From JBEDUK01 sp963781595 (lineage in GTDB: Bacteria > Actinomycetota > UBA4738): 64,000 nucleotides of DNA. Position 1 is the stretch's first letter. Every line of letters begins with the position of its first letter. The stretch is from NCBI GenBank assembly GCA_963781595.1, contig CAWAGG010000006.1, positions 1,550,001 to 1,614,000 on the forward strand, written 5' to 3'. A program made the translations under genes and the position numbers. The notes beneath the pieces are model-generated. The model was not told the DNA's origin. It searched no databases and worked only from the letters and a program-made list of their open reading frames with translations. Positions 16,884 to 24,429 of this stretch are shown here, in pieces.

Positions 16884-17597
16884 ATGGCAGAGGAGTTCGA
16901 GGGTCGGGATCTCAGTGGCGCCGTGTTCTGGGGCGTCGATCTGAGCGGGGCGCGCTTCCGCGACGTGAACCTCACCGACGTGACGATCACCCATTCGTGG
17001 CTCGTCAACGTCGATATCGACGCGCTGGTGGACCACGTGACGATCAACGGTGTCGACGTCACCGACTACGTCAACGAGCGCGATCGCTGGTACCCGTTGC
17101 GGGCGATGCTGCGGCCGACCGATCCAGCCGACTTCCCTGCGGCATGGCACGCGCTCGAGGAGGCGTGGGCCCCGACCGTCGAGCAGGCGCGAGGGCTCAG
17201 CGAAGAACAGCGGCACGCATCCGTCGGCGGTGAGTGGTCCGTCGTCGACACCCTGCGTCATCTCGTGATGGCGATGGACAAGTGGTTCACGGTGCCGATC
17301 CTCGGTGAGACGGAGTTCGATCCGATCGGCCTGCCGAACACAGGATCCGCCGACTTCGGGTGGCCCGGGCTGGACCCTCGCGCCGACCCCAGCTTCGACG
17401 AGGTCCTCGAGGTGCGTGCCCGGAGGGCGGCGCGGTTCCGCGAGTTCCTCGACACCGTGACGCCGGCCGACCTGGCGCGCCAAGTGGAGGTCCTCGAGAA
17501 CGGCACCACGCCGGTGAACGAGTGCCTGTATACCGTGTTCGAGGAGGAGTTCCATCACAACCGCTATGCGCTCCGCGACCTCGCGCAGTTGGGCTGA
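16884..17597 (+). CDS. pentapeptide-repeat/DinB fusion protein
   Basis: Predicted 237 residues. Residues about 7-50 form short pentapeptide-like repeats (GRDLSGAVFWGVDLSGARFRDVNLTDV). Residues about 75-230 form a DinB-like four-helix bundle with WSVVDTLRHLVMAMDKWF and a later EFHHNRYALRDL; the histidines fit the metal triad of the DinB superfamily, which includes small thiol-transferases. An upstream GGAGATGGAGG site supports ATG 16884. The IS3 element sits at its stop codon: target duplication GAC overlaps TGA, so the protein is intact. Confidence 0.8.
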   Translation: MAEEFEGRDLSGAVFWGVDLSGARFRDVNLTDVTITHSWLVNVDIDALVDHVTINGVDVTDYVNERDRWYPLRAMLRPTDPADFPAAWHALEEAWAPTVEQARGLSEEQRHASVGGEWSVVDTLRHLVMAMDKWFTVPILGETEFDPIGLPNTGSADFGWPGLDPRADPSFDEVLEVRARRAARFREFLDTVTPADLARQVEVLENGTTPVNECLYTVFEEEFHHNRYALRDLAQLG

Positions 17598-17638
17598 CTG
17601 AATCACCCTGGGTTTGATGGAGGCTCGGGACGTTGGGT

Positions 17639-18523
17639 TTACGCCACCTCCTCCCTCTCGGCGAGCGCCCGATAGTAGGCCGCTTCGAACTCCACCGGTG
17701 GGACGCCGCCACATGCGCCGTGTAGCCGTCGCTCATTCCACCACCCCACCCACTCGGCGGTGGCGAGCTCGACCTGATCGACCGTGCGCCAAGGGCCCCG
17801 GGGACGGATGAGCTCGGCCTTGTACAGCCCGTTCACGGTCTCGGCCAGAGCATTGTCGAAGCTGTCCCCCTTGGATCCGACGGAGGCCACGGCGCCGCAC
17901 TCGGCCAGGCGCTCGGTGTAGCGGATGGACAGGTACTGCACGCCGCGATCGGAGTGATGCACGAGGCCCTCCAGAGCGCTCTTGCGGCTCCAGATGGCCA
18001 TCTCCAGGGCGTCCAGGGCGAGATCGGCCCGCAGCGAGGAGGAGACCCTCCAGCCCACGATCATGCGGGAGAACGCGTCGGTGATGAACGACGTGTAGCA
18101 GAAGCCCGACCAGGTCGAGACGTAGGTCAGATCCGAGACCCAGAGCAGGTTCGGAGCCGGAGCGGCGAAGATGCGCTCGACCAGGTCCGCCGGACGGGCG
18201 GCCTGGGCGTCCGCGACGGTGGTGCGCCTGCGCTTGCCCCTCCTGACCCCTTCCAGGCCCAGGACGCCCATGAGACGGGCGACCCGGTCCCGGCCGACGT
18301 CGACGCCCTCCCGGTTCAGCTGCCGCCAGAGCTTCTCCGCTCCATAGACCGAGAAGTTCTCGCGGTGGACCCGGGTGATCTCAGGCTTCAGCTCGGCGTC
18401 GCGGAGCGACCGGGCCGACGGAGGGCGGCTCCGGTGCGCGTAGTAGGTGGATGGGGCGAACTGCAGCACCCTGCAGATCGGCTCGACCCCCCATCGGTGA
18501 CGGTGCTCCTCGATGAAGGCCAC
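17639..18523 (-). CDS. IS3-family transposase OrfB (DDE integrase)
   Basis: Predicted 294 residues. It has an N-terminal HTH_21-like region (VYGAEKLWRQLNREG) and an rve integrase core with the catalytic triad Asp131 (WVSDLTYV), Asp192 (HHSDRGVQY) and Glu228 (ALAETVNG), with correct spacings. GTG 18523 overlaps the stop of OrfA in TAGTG, so expression looks like stop-start coupling rather than the usual -1 frameshift. Confidence 0.95.
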   Translation of the reverse strand: MAFIEEHRHRWGVEPICRVLQFAPSTYYAHRSRPPSARSLRDAELKPEITRVHRENFSVYGAEKLWRQLNREGVDVGRDRVARLMGVLGLEGVRRGKRRRTTVADAQAARPADLVERIFAAPAPNLLWVSDLTYVSTWSGFCYTSFITDAFSRMIVGWRVSSSLRADLALDALEMAIWSRKSALEGLVHHSDRGVQYLSIRYTERLAECGAVASVGSKGDSFDNALAETVNGLYKAELIRPRGPWRTVDQVELATAEWVGWWNERRLHGACGGVPPVEFEAAYYRALAEREEVA

Positions 18524-18855
18524 TACCTCGGCAGTCGCGGGTCGAGCTCCCGCGCGAAGAAACTTGCCGCGGCCTTGAGGATCTCGTTGGCCCGGCGGAG
18601 CTCGCGGACCTCCCGCTCGAGCTCGGCCGTGCGCCGGCGCTCCTCGGTGCTCACCCCGGAGCGGCTCCCGGCGTCGACCTCGGCCTGGCGGACCCAGGTG
18701 CGCAGCGACTCCGCGCCGATCCCGAGCTGGCGGGCCACCCGGGTCACCACGCCGAAGCGCTCCCCGCCGTTCTCCTCGATGCCCTGCTGGACCATCCTGA
18801 TCGCCCGCTCACGAAGCTCCGGCGGGTACCTCTTCTGGGACTGGTTGGCTGCCAT
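18523..18855 (-). CDS. IS3-family transposase OrfA (HTH)
   Basis: Predicted 110 residues: a helix-turn-helix (RYPPELRERAIRMVQQG, then VTRVARQLGIGAESLRTWVRQAE) that binds the element ends, followed by a leucine-zipper-like coiled coil (AELEREVRELRRANEILK). ATG 18855 is preferred over ATG 18894 because a GGAAAGATGGAG stretch precedes it. Confidence 0.93.
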   Translation of the reverse strand: MAANQSQKRYPPELRERAIRMVQQGIEENGGERFGVVTRVARQLGIGAESLRTWVRQAEVDAGSRSGVSTEERRRTAELEREVRELRRANEILKAAASFFARELDPRLPR

Positions 18856-18931
18856 GACTCCATCTTCCTTTCCAAGCGATGGAGCCTCCACCATTCCCAG
18901 GGCGATTCAGACCGTGGGCTAGTTGTGCGAG

Positions 18932-19004
18932 TGCGCCGGGGAGGATTCGAACCTCCGGCCCGCTGCTTAGAAGGCAGCCGCTCTGTCCCCTGAGCTACCG
19001 GCGC
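18932..19004 (-). tRNA. tRNA-Arg (anticodon TCT)
   Basis: Minus-strand cloverleaf: acceptor GCGCCGG/CCGGCGC, discriminator A, anticodon stem GCTGC/GCAGC around CTTCTAA (anticodon TCT), T arm GGAGG-TTCGAAT-CCTCC. It begins 22 bp beyond the IS3 element and is intact. Confidence 0.95.
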
Positions 19005-19058
19005 TCGACGCCGATTGTACGGGCGGCGACTGGCCCGCAAGCACCGCGCTCCGTCGCG

Positions 19059-20546
19059 TCATGGCGAACCGGCACCCGCCTCGCAGCCCGAGCTGACGGC
19101 GGACAGGCACACGTCGAAGCCGGGCCCGCCGTCAGCGATGTCGTCCTCGTAGCCGCCGTCGAGCGAGTCGTTCCCGGGTCCGCCGTCGATACGGTCGTCC
19201 TGGTCGCCGCCCGCGAGGACATCCTGCCCGTCCCCACCCTCGATGGTGTCGTCGCCGTCGTCGCCGTACACGATGTCGTCTCCCGGGCCGGCGTCGATCC
19301 TGTCGGCGGCCGCGGACCCGAAGATCACGTCGTCGCCCTCGCCTCCGTCCTTCGCCGCCCCGCCCCGGAGGATGACGTCGTCGCCGAGGTCGCCGAAGAG
19401 GCCCCCGGCGGCGGCGTTCTGCGAACCGACGATCATGTCGTCGCCCGGCCCGCCGCGTTCGACGAGCGCGACGCCCGCTTCGTCGTCGTGGAAGATCCCG
19501 TCGTCGCCGCTCCCGCCATCAACGACGTCCGCGCCCGTGCCGCCGAGGATCCCGTCGTCGCCGCTCCCCGCGCAGATCACGTCGTTCCCACCGAGCCCCT
19601 CGATCAGGTCGTTCCCGCCGAGCCCGGCGATCACGTCCGCCCCGTTCGTCCCGACGATGATGTCGCCGCCTTCGGTCCCGACGATCGTCGCGGCGTGGCC
19701 TTCGCAGGTCACCGACCCGGGCGGGTTCACCCGCGCCAGGGGACTCGGCACCGATCCGCATGCTGCGGCCGCGCCGTTCATGCACACATCGCCTCCGGAG
19801 CCGCCGGTCAGGGTGTCGTTCCCGTCCCCGCCGTCGAGGATGTCGTTGCCCGCACCGCCCTGGATGCGATCGTTACCCCAGGCGCCGTAGAGGCGATCGT
19901 CCCCGGGACCGCCGTCGATCCGGTCGTCGCCCTCGTCGCCGACGATCGCATCGGACCCGCCGCCGCCCTCCAACACATCGTTCCCGATCGCGCCGTGGAG
20001 GACGTCGTCGCCCTCGCCGCCGATCAGGTGGTCGTCGCCTGGACCTCCGCTCAGGGCGTCGCGACCGTCGCCTCCCTGGAGCAGGTCCGCGCTCGGGTCG
20101 CGGCCGCCTCCGGTCACGATGTCGTTCCCGGGACCTCCTTCCTCGATGTCGGCGCCGGCTCGCCCGAAGAGGCCGTCGTTGCCCGGCCCGCCGTCGATGC
20201 GGTCGTCGCCGGCGTCGCCGATCAAGCTGTCGTTGCCCTCGCCGCCACAGATGAGGTCGTTCCCGGGTCCCGCATGAACGACGTCGTTCCCGGCACCGAC
20301 CACGATCACGTCCGCGTGAGGCGTTCCGCGGATGATGTCGTCGCCGGACGTCCCGACGATCGTCGCGGGCCGGCCGAAGCACGTGGCCACCGGAGGGCTC
20401 GGTGATGATGCGCTCGGTGCGGAGGCGCTCGGCGCGGTACCGGTCAAATGGCTCGTGGCCGGCCGGCGACCGCTGGAGACGACGAACGCGACGACCCCAA
20501 CGGCCACGGCAGCGACCAGCGCCGCGACGATCGCGCGTCGGCTCAC
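19059..20546 (-). CDS. secreted RTX-type calcium-binding repeat protein
   Basis: Predicted 495 residues. A basic start and one long hydrophobic segment (IVAALVAAVAVGVVAFVV, about 6-23) are followed by a Ser/Ala/Pro linker and then more than 30 nonapeptide RTX repeats of the type GGxGxDxLx, in two arrays (about 70-240 and 255-475) split by a GAAAACGSVPSP spacer. Each array begins with the unit ATIVGTxGxDII. RTX arrays fold as a calcium-filled beta-roll and are extracellular. No enzymatic domain is seen. GTG 20546 overlaps the pgi stop in GTGA, which is unexpected for a secreted protein and suggests co-expression with sugar metabolism genes. Confidence 0.85.
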   Translation of the reverse strand: MSRRAIVAALVAAVAVGVVAFVVSSGRRPATSHLTGTAPSASAPSASSPSPPVATCFGRPATIVGTSGDDIIRGTPHADVIVVGAGNDVVHAGPGNDLICGGEGNDSLIGDAGDDRIDGGPGNDGLFGRAGADIEEGGPGNDIVTGGGRDPSADLLQGGDGRDALSGGPGDDHLIGGEGDDVLHGAIGNDVLEGGGGSDAIVGDEGDDRIDGGPGDDRLYGAWGNDRIQGGAGNDILDGGDGNDTLTGGSGGDVCMNGAAAACGSVPSPLARVNPPGSVTCEGHAATIVGTEGGDIIVGTNGADVIAGLGGNDLIEGLGGNDVICAGSGDDGILGGTGADVVDGGSGDDGIFHDDEAGVALVERGGPGDDMIVGSQNAAAGGLFGDLGDDVILRGGAAKDGGEGDDVIFGSAAADRIDAGPGDDIVYGDDGDDTIEGGDGQDVLAGGDQDDRIDGGPGNDSLDGGYEDDIADGGPGFDVCLSAVSSGCEAGAGSP

Positions 20547-22174
20547 CTCCCTCGGCCCGTGCGGTACCGCCTGATCAGCGCGTCGGTCGATGAGTCGTGC
20601 GCGAGCGCCGGTTCGTCGGCGGCCGTGAGCTCGGGTTCGATGCGCTGGGCGAGCGCCTTGCCGAGTTCGACCCCCCACTGGTCGAAGGAGTCGATGCCCC
20701 AGATGGTGCCCATCGTGAACACCCGGTGTTCGTAGAGCGCGATCAGTTCGCCGAGGATGCGGGGGTTCAGCGCCGGCGCGAGGATCGTGTTCGTCGGACG
20801 GTTCCCCGGCATCACCTCGTGCGGTACGAGCGCGGCCGGGACCCCCTCGGCGGATACTTCCTCGGCCGTCCTGCCGAACGCGAGCGCCTCGGCTTGCGCG
20901 AACAGGTTCGCCATCAGCAGGTCGTGGTGCGTCCCGACGTCGTGGAACGGCTGGACGAACCCGATCAGGTCCGCGGGTACGACGCTCGTCCCCTGGTGCA
21001 GCAGCTGGTAGAACGCGTGTTGCCCGTTCGTCCCCGGCGAACCCCACACGATCGGACCGGTCTGGGTGCCGACCGGCGACCCATCCAGCCGGACCCGCTT
21101 GCCGTTCGATTCCATCTCGAGCTGCTGGAGGTACGCGGGGAACCTCGACAGGTAATGCGAATACGGCAGGATCGCATGCGTCTCGGCGCCGAAGAAGTCT
21201 CGGTACCAGACGCCCAGCAGTCCCATCATCACGGGCATGTTCCGTTCGAACGGCGTCGTCCTGAAATGCAGGTCCATCGCATGGAAGCCGTCGAGCATCT
21301 CGCGGAACGCGGCAGGTCCGATCGCGATCATCAGCGACAGCCCGATCGCGGAATCCATCGAATAGCGGCCGCCGACCCAATCCCAGAAGCCGAACATGTT
21401 CTCGGGATCGATGCCGAACCCACGCACCTTCTCCGCGTTCGTCGAGACCGCGACGAAGTGCTTCGCGACCGCGGCGGCGTCGCCCAGCCCGCGTGGCCCG
21501 TCCAGGAGCCAAGACCGCGCCGTGGCGGCGTTCGTCAGCGTCTCGACGGTGGTGAACGTCTTCGACGACACGACGAACAAGGTCTCAGCCGGGTCGAGGT
21601 CGCGGGTGGCCTCCCAGATGTCGGTGGCGTCCACGTTCGAGACGAACCGGAACACCATCTCGCGCGCGCTGAAGTCCCGGAGCGCCTCGTAGGCCATCGC
21701 GGGGCCCAGATCCGAGCCGCCGATCCCGATGTTGATGACGTTGCGCATCCGCCGTCCGGTGAAGCCCGTCCACTCGCCGGCGCGGACCCGGTCGCTGAAC
21801 GAGGCCATCTTCCGAAGGACCTCATGCACCTCGGGCACGACGTTCACGCCGTCGACCTCGATCACCTCGTCCACGGGCGCGCGGAGGGCGACGTGCAGGG
21901 CCGGCCGATCCTCGGTGACGTTGATCCGCTCGCCGGCGAACATCGCCTCGATGCGTTCGCGCAGGCCCGCGCGACGGGCCACGGCGGCCAGCAGGGCGAT
22001 CGTCTCGTCCGTGACGCGGTTCTTCGAGTAGTCGAGGAACAGATCCGCCGCCTCGACGGTCATCGTCTCCCCGCGCGACGGATCGCCGGCGAACAGGTCG
22101 CGGAGGTGCCGGTCGCGGAGCGCGCCGAAGTGCGTCCGGAGCGCCTCCCACTCGGGCGTCGCTGTGACGTCGAT
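20543..22174 (-). CDS. pgi: glucose-6-phosphate isomerase
   Basis: Predicted about 543 residues, full length for the enzyme that interconverts glucose 6-phosphate and fructose 6-phosphate. Conserved segments are present: NIGIGGSDLGP, VVSSKTFTTVETLTNA, the GGRYSMDSAIGLS signature, the catalytic SPGTNGQHAFYQLLHQGT and GIDSFDQWGVELGK. The frame has no ATG, GTG or TTG near the expected start; the first ATG (22063) would remove conserved N-terminal residues. A GAGGA site lies 7 nt before ATC 22174, so that codon, or a miscalled base there, is the likely start. The coding end overlaps the RTX gene, and gnd ends 11 bp upstream. Confidence 0.93.
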   Translation of the reverse strand: MDVTATPEWEALRTHFGALRDRHLRDLFAGDPSRGETMTVEAADLFLDYSKNRVTDETIALLAAVARRAGLRERIEAMFAGERINVTEDRPALHVALRAPVDEVIEVDGVNVVPEVHEVLRKMASFSDRVRAGEWTGFTGRRMRNVINIGIGGSDLGPAMAYEALRDFSAREMVFRFVSNVDATDIWEATRDLDPAETLFVVSSKTFTTVETLTNAATARSWLLDGPRGLGDAAAVAKHFVAVSTNAEKVRGFGIDPENMFGFWDWVGGRYSMDSAIGLSLMIAIGPAAFREMLDGFHAMDLHFRTTPFERNMPVMMGLLGVWYRDFFGAETHAILPYSHYLSRFPAYLQQLEMESNGKRVRLDGSPVGTQTGPIVWGSPGTNGQHAFYQLLHQGTSVVPADLIGFVQPFHDVGTHHDLLMANLFAQAEALAFGRTAEEVSAEGVPAALVPHEVMPGNRPTNTILAPALNPRILGELIALYEHRVFTMGTIWGIDSFDQWGVELGKALAQRIEPELTAADEPALAHDSSTDALIRRYRTGRGR

Positions 22175-22184
22175 CGTGGTGTCC

Positions 22185-23213
22185 TCAGACCCGGCCGTCC
22201 GCCGGCACCTCGGAGTGCCCGCCGAACCTCTTGCGCATCGCCGACAGCAGCTTGTTCGCGAACTCCGCCTCCGCGCGCGACTCGAACCGGTCGAACAGCG
22301 CCGCGGACAGGACGTGGACCGGGACGCCCTCATCGACCGCGGCCGTGACCGTCCAGCGCCCCTCGCCGGAGTCGCTGACCCGCCCGCCGAACGTCTCCAG
22401 TTGCGGGTCCTCGACCAGCGCCTCGGCCGTGAGGTCCAACAGCCACGACGCGACGACGCTGCCACGCCGCCAGACCTCCGCGACGTCCTTCACGTCGAAC
22501 TCGTACCGGTAGAACTCCGGTTCACGCAGCGGCGTCGTCTCGGCATCCTGCGGACGTTCGAGCAGGCCCACGTTCGCGTGCTTCAGGACGTTCAGGCCCT
22601 CCGCGTAGGCGGCCATCATCCCGTACTCGATCCCGTTGTGGACCATCTTCACGAAGTGCCCCGCGCCGCTCGGGCCACAGTACAGGTACCCGTGTTCGGC
22701 CATCGCCGGCTCGCCCGAACGGCCCGGCGTGCGTTCCGCGGCACCCTCCGGACCTGGGGCCAGCGAGGCGAACACGGGCTCCAGGAGGTCGAAGGCCTCC
22801 CGTTCGCCGCCGATCATCAGGCAGAATCCGCGTTCGAGGCCGAACACCCCGCCGCTGGTGCCCACGTCGACGAACCGGACGCCGGATGGCGCCAGCGCCG
22901 TCGACCGCGCGATGTCGTCGCGGTAGTACGAGTTCCCCCCGTCGACGATGATGTCGCCGCTGCCCATCAGGGCAGCCAGCTGGTCGACCGTCGAACCGAC
23001 GAAGGCGGCCGGCACCATGATCCACGCCGCCTTCGGCGACGAGAGCTTCGCGACGAAGTCCTCCAGTGACGCGGACCCGATCGCGCCCTCGCCTTCGAGC
23101 GTCCGCACGGCGTCGGGGCTCACGTCGAACACCACGACCTCGTGGCCCGCGCGCATCAGGCGGCGCGTCATGTTCGCGCCCATCCGGCCGAGGCCGACCA
23201 TCCCGAGTTGCAT
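22185..23213 (-). CDS. gnd: 6-phosphogluconate dehydrogenase, decarboxylating (short form)
   Basis: Predicted 342 residues, matching the short actinobacterial/archaeal-type enzyme of the oxidative pentose phosphate pathway. The N-terminal Rossmann motif is LGMVGLGRMGANM; IIVDGGNSYYRDD and VGTSGGVFGLERG bind substrate; HFVKMVHNGIEYGMM holds the catalytic Lys and the HNGIEY signature. It leads a gnd-pgi cluster. The ribosome site is a purine-rich run of GAAG repeats ending GGAGCG about 8 nt before ATG 23213. Confidence 0.95.
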   Translation of the reverse strand: MQLGMVGLGRMGANMTRRLMRAGHEVVVFDVSPDAVRTLEGEGAIGSASLEDFVAKLSSPKAAWIMVPAAFVGSTVDQLAALMGSGDIIVDGGNSYYRDDIARSTALAPSGVRFVDVGTSGGVFGLERGFCLMIGGEREAFDLLEPVFASLAPGPEGAAERTPGRSGEPAMAEHGYLYCGPSGAGHFVKMVHNGIEYGMMAAYAEGLNVLKHANVGLLERPQDAETTPLREPEFYRYEFDVKDVAEVWRRGSVVASWLLDLTAEALVEDPQLETFGGRVSDSGEGRWTVTAAVDEGVPVHVLSAALFDRFESRAEAEFANKLLSAMRKRFGGHSEVPADGRV

Positions 23214-23221
23214 CGCTCGCG

Positions 23222-23244
23222 CTCCTTCCTTCCTTCCTTCCCTC
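23222..23244. repeat. tetranucleotide tract CTTC in the gnd leader
   Basis: CTTC is repeated about four times (plus strand) just upstream of gnd. On the coding strand this is GAAG-GAAG-GAAG, forming an extended ribosome-binding region. Change in copy number would move or alter the ribosome site. Confidence 0.6.
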
Positions 23245-23455
23245 AGCCGCGCTGCCGCCGGCGGGGAGACCCTACGCCCGCGCCGCGCTCCGCGTCAGGA
23301 GGGAGAGCGCGCTCGCTGGGAAGACGACGACCGACATCGGCCCCCGCAGCGGCCAGAGCCGCCGAGGCGGATGCCGGGCGGCGATCCGCGTGCGGATGGC
23401 CCGATCCGAGGGCCTCGGATACAGTCAGCCTCCCGTGACGGATCGGAGCGATGCC

Positions 23456-24172
23456 GTGACCACCGCGCTCGTGGAGGGCGCCGGCGACCGGGCCACGCCC
23501 CCGGACCCGGTCGATCCGACCGAGGACCTCCGGATGGTGGACGCGCTCCGGGCCGGCGACGACCGAGCGTTCGCCGCGCTCGTGGACGCGTACGGCCCCC
23601 AGATGCTCCGCGTCGCGATGCGGTACACGCCGACGAGAGCGGCCGCCGAGGACGTCGTGCAGGAGGCGTGGATCGGGGTCCTGAACGGCCTGGACAGGTT
23701 CGAGGGGCGTTCTTCGCTGAAGACGTGGATCTTCCGGATCCTGGCGAACCGCGCGATCACGCGTGGGACGCGGGAGCGGCGCAGCGTGCCGTTCTCGAGC
23801 GCGTGGGACGGGGATGGCGCGGCGGAGCCGGCCGTCGCGGCGGCGCGGTTCCAGGGCGCGAACGGCCGGTACCCGGGTCACTGGGCCGCCTTGCCCGACC
23901 CGTGGGACGAGTTCCCCGAGGCCCGGCTGATGGGCCGGGAGACCGTCGCCGTCGCCCGTGCCGCGATCGACGCACTGCCCGCGGCGCAGCGCGAGGTCGT
24001 GTCCCTTCGTGACGTCGAGGGGTGGACGTCGCAGGAGGTCTGTAACGTCCTGGAGCTGACCGAGACGAACCAGCGCGTGCTGCTGCACCGCGGCCGCTCA
24101 GCGGTCCGGCGGGCGCTCGAGCGCTACCTCGACGACGAGGGCGGGGATCCGCGGGAGAGCTGGGACCGATGA
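23456..24172 (+). CDS. RNA polymerase sigma factor, ECF subfamily
   Basis: Predicted 238 residues. Region 2 is clear (MLRVAMRYTPTRAAAEDVVQEAWIGVL, then SSLKTWIFRILANRAITRG) and region 4 carries LPAAQREVVSLRDVEGWTSQEV with the recognition helix. A 60-residue linker between the regions is longer than usual. The GTG at 23456 has GGAG 7 nt upstream; GTG 23435 is an in-frame alternative. The stop overlaps the next gene as ATGA, and that gene encodes a zinc anti-sigma factor, so the pair forms a classic regulatory switch. Confidence 0.92.
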   Translation: MTTALVEGAGDRATPPDPVDPTEDLRMVDALRAGDDRAFAALVDAYGPQMLRVAMRYTPTRAAAEDVVQEAWIGVLNGLDRFEGRSSLKTWIFRILANRAITRGTRERRSVPFSSAWDGDGAAEPAVAAARFQGANGRYPGHWAALPDPWDEFPEARLMGRETVAVARAAIDALPAAQREVVSLRDVEGWTSQEVCNVLELTETNQRVLLHRGRSAVRRALERYLDDEGGDPRESWDR

Positions 24173-24429
24173 CAACCGACGAACTGACGTGCCGTGAGCT
24201 GGTCGAACTGGTGACCGACCACCTCGAAGGCGTACACGAACCCGACGAGGCGCGACGGTTCGCGGAACACCTCGACGCGTGTGGCGGGTGCCGCGCGTAC
24301 CTCGATCAGATGCGCACGACGATCGCGATCAGCGGCCGGGTCGAGCGGGGGCCGCTCCCGCTCGACCTGCGGGCTCGGTTGCTCGACGCGTACCGGGCGT
24401 GGGTGAGGACGGGAGGGAGCGAGCCATGA
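24169..24429 (+). CDS. zinc-finger anti-sigma factor (ZAS/HC2 type)
   Basis: Predicted 86 residues, soluble. The zinc motif His34-x3-Cys38-x2-Cys41 (EHLDACGGC) defines the ZAS family that binds its partner sigma factor and releases it on a redox or metal signal. No transmembrane helix follows, so sensing is cytoplasmic. It overlaps both the sigma gene (ATGA) and the FAD reductase gene (ATGA). The reductase neighbour makes a thiol or redox signal a reasonable guess. Confidence 0.9.
   Translation: MTTDELTCRELVELVTDHLEGVHEPDEARRFAEHLDACGGCRAYLDQMRTTIAISGRVERGPLPLDLRARLLDAYRAWVRTGGSEP

Larger units (their letters stand above)
17599..18909. mobile_element. IS3-family insertion sequence, complete
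   Basis: A 1,311-bp element. The outer ends TGAATCACCCTGGG (17599) and, reversed, TGAATCGCCCTGGG (ending 18909) are part of about 26-bp imperfect terminal inverted repeats that continue into TGGAGGCT. Directly outside is the 3-bp duplication GAC (17596-17598 and 18910-18912), typical of IS3 transposition. It carries two minus-strand genes for a complete transposase. Both genes are uninterrupted, so it may be active. Confidence 0.92.

Noticed and set aside
19100..20500. Regularly spaced repeats that could suggest CRISPR
   Set aside because: They are codon-phased RTX nonapeptides (27-bp period), with no constant repeat or variable spacer pattern and no cas genes nearby.
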